From Bradyrhizobiaceae bacterium PARB1 (lineage in GTDB: Bacteria > Pseudomonadota > Alphaproteobacteria > Rhizobiales > Xanthobacteraceae): DNA of 64,000 bases. Positions within the stretch are counted from its first letter, which is position 1, and every line of letters begins with the position of its first letter. Position numbers and translations under genes: made by a program. The stretch lies in contig NKIY01000005.1 in the NCBI GenBank assembly GCA_002256345.1, positions 128,485 through 192,484 of the forward strand, read 5' to 3'. Below, piece after piece: positions 63,861 through 64,000 of the stretch. A model generated the notes under the pieces. The model was not told the origin of the DNA. It searched no databases and saw nothing but the letters and a program-made list of their open reading frames with translations.

Positions 63861-64000
63861 GGTCAGGTGCCCTCCGATCTTGTGACAAATAAAATTCATC
63901 ACTCGCCACTCGGTTCCCGAAAAGCGCACTCAGTACTGCCGCAACGGTCCGCGCCTCATCCGCAGATCACTCGGAGCGCAGTTCTCCAGTCTCGTTGACT

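Overview
The window is 64 kb of a high-GC alphaproteobacterial chromosome, most likely from the Bradyrhizobium/Rhodopseudomonas/Tardiphaga/Afipia group (Nitrobacteraceae). The reasons are the gene families (Usg, DUF3126, DUF6949-like, PAS_5 and BTLCP proteins, an Anbu peptidase operon), groESL behind a CIRCE element, and several families of palindromic intergenic repeats (halves of the type 'CCCGGAATCT' / 'AGATTCCGGG' and 'CCGGACGCG' / 'CGCGTCCGGG') of the kind scattered through these genomes. No prophage, plasmid backbone, insertion sequence or CRISPR array was seen. Most of the region looks like ordinary chromosome with accessory catabolic blocks.

Layout, left to right. 1-6.3 kb: a truncated secreted protein, a patatin-like phospholipase, a CBS-pair protein, a rhomboid protease, and a PepSY / two-component operon. 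6.7-16.5 kb: signalling and envelope genes (PAS_5, a double-PilZ protein, a LapG-like periplasmic cysteine protease, several small secreted proteins, an Rmf-like 56-residue protein), a gamma carbonic anhydrase, serine O-acetyltransferase and an alpha/beta hydrolase. 16.7-20.4 kb: a zinc-finger protein, an FAD monooxygenase, a small lipoprotein, tRNA-Leu(UAA) and an orphan Tat-exported LivK-type binding protein. 20.7-24.9 kb: a DeoR regulator and a permease / DUF1537 kinase / PdxA2 operon for four-carbon sugar acids.

25.2-41.7 kb is a peptide-uptake and hydrolysis region. Two paralogous family-5 peptide-binding proteins, each with the same predicted promoter, flank a MocR regulator and a divergent rubredoxin-PaiB pair. 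To the right lie an M20 peptidase, a perfect sigma-54 promoter, a DppB/DppC/dual-ATPase transporter, an M81 (MlrC-like) peptidase, an M20 aminoacylase, a crotonase and a small lipase-like hydrolase. Together these could import a peptide or acyl-amino-acid compound and break it down.

41.8-49.6 kb: a nitrate/nitrite-sensor-type chemoreceptor; an oxidoreductase with two glutathione-linked enzymes (quinone oxidoreductase, 2-hydroxychromene-2-carboxylate isomerase-like, Nu-class GST); a MetE-like methyltransferase; a Cys-motif protein; xanthine phosphoribosyltransferase; and a CinA-type protein. 49.9-54.5 kb is the ATP-grasp / alpha-E / transglutaminase / Anbu proteasome-like operon with a GNAT gene at its end, the best candidate here for a poorly understood biochemical system. 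54.6-64 kb: an SDR, a nucleoside transporter, a cupin, Usg, groES-groEL, an SDR pseudogene, a DUF4142 protein, two small secreted proteins and an RtcB RNA ligase with an unusually structured upstream region.

All identifications come from reading protein motifs and DNA by eye; no database search was run.
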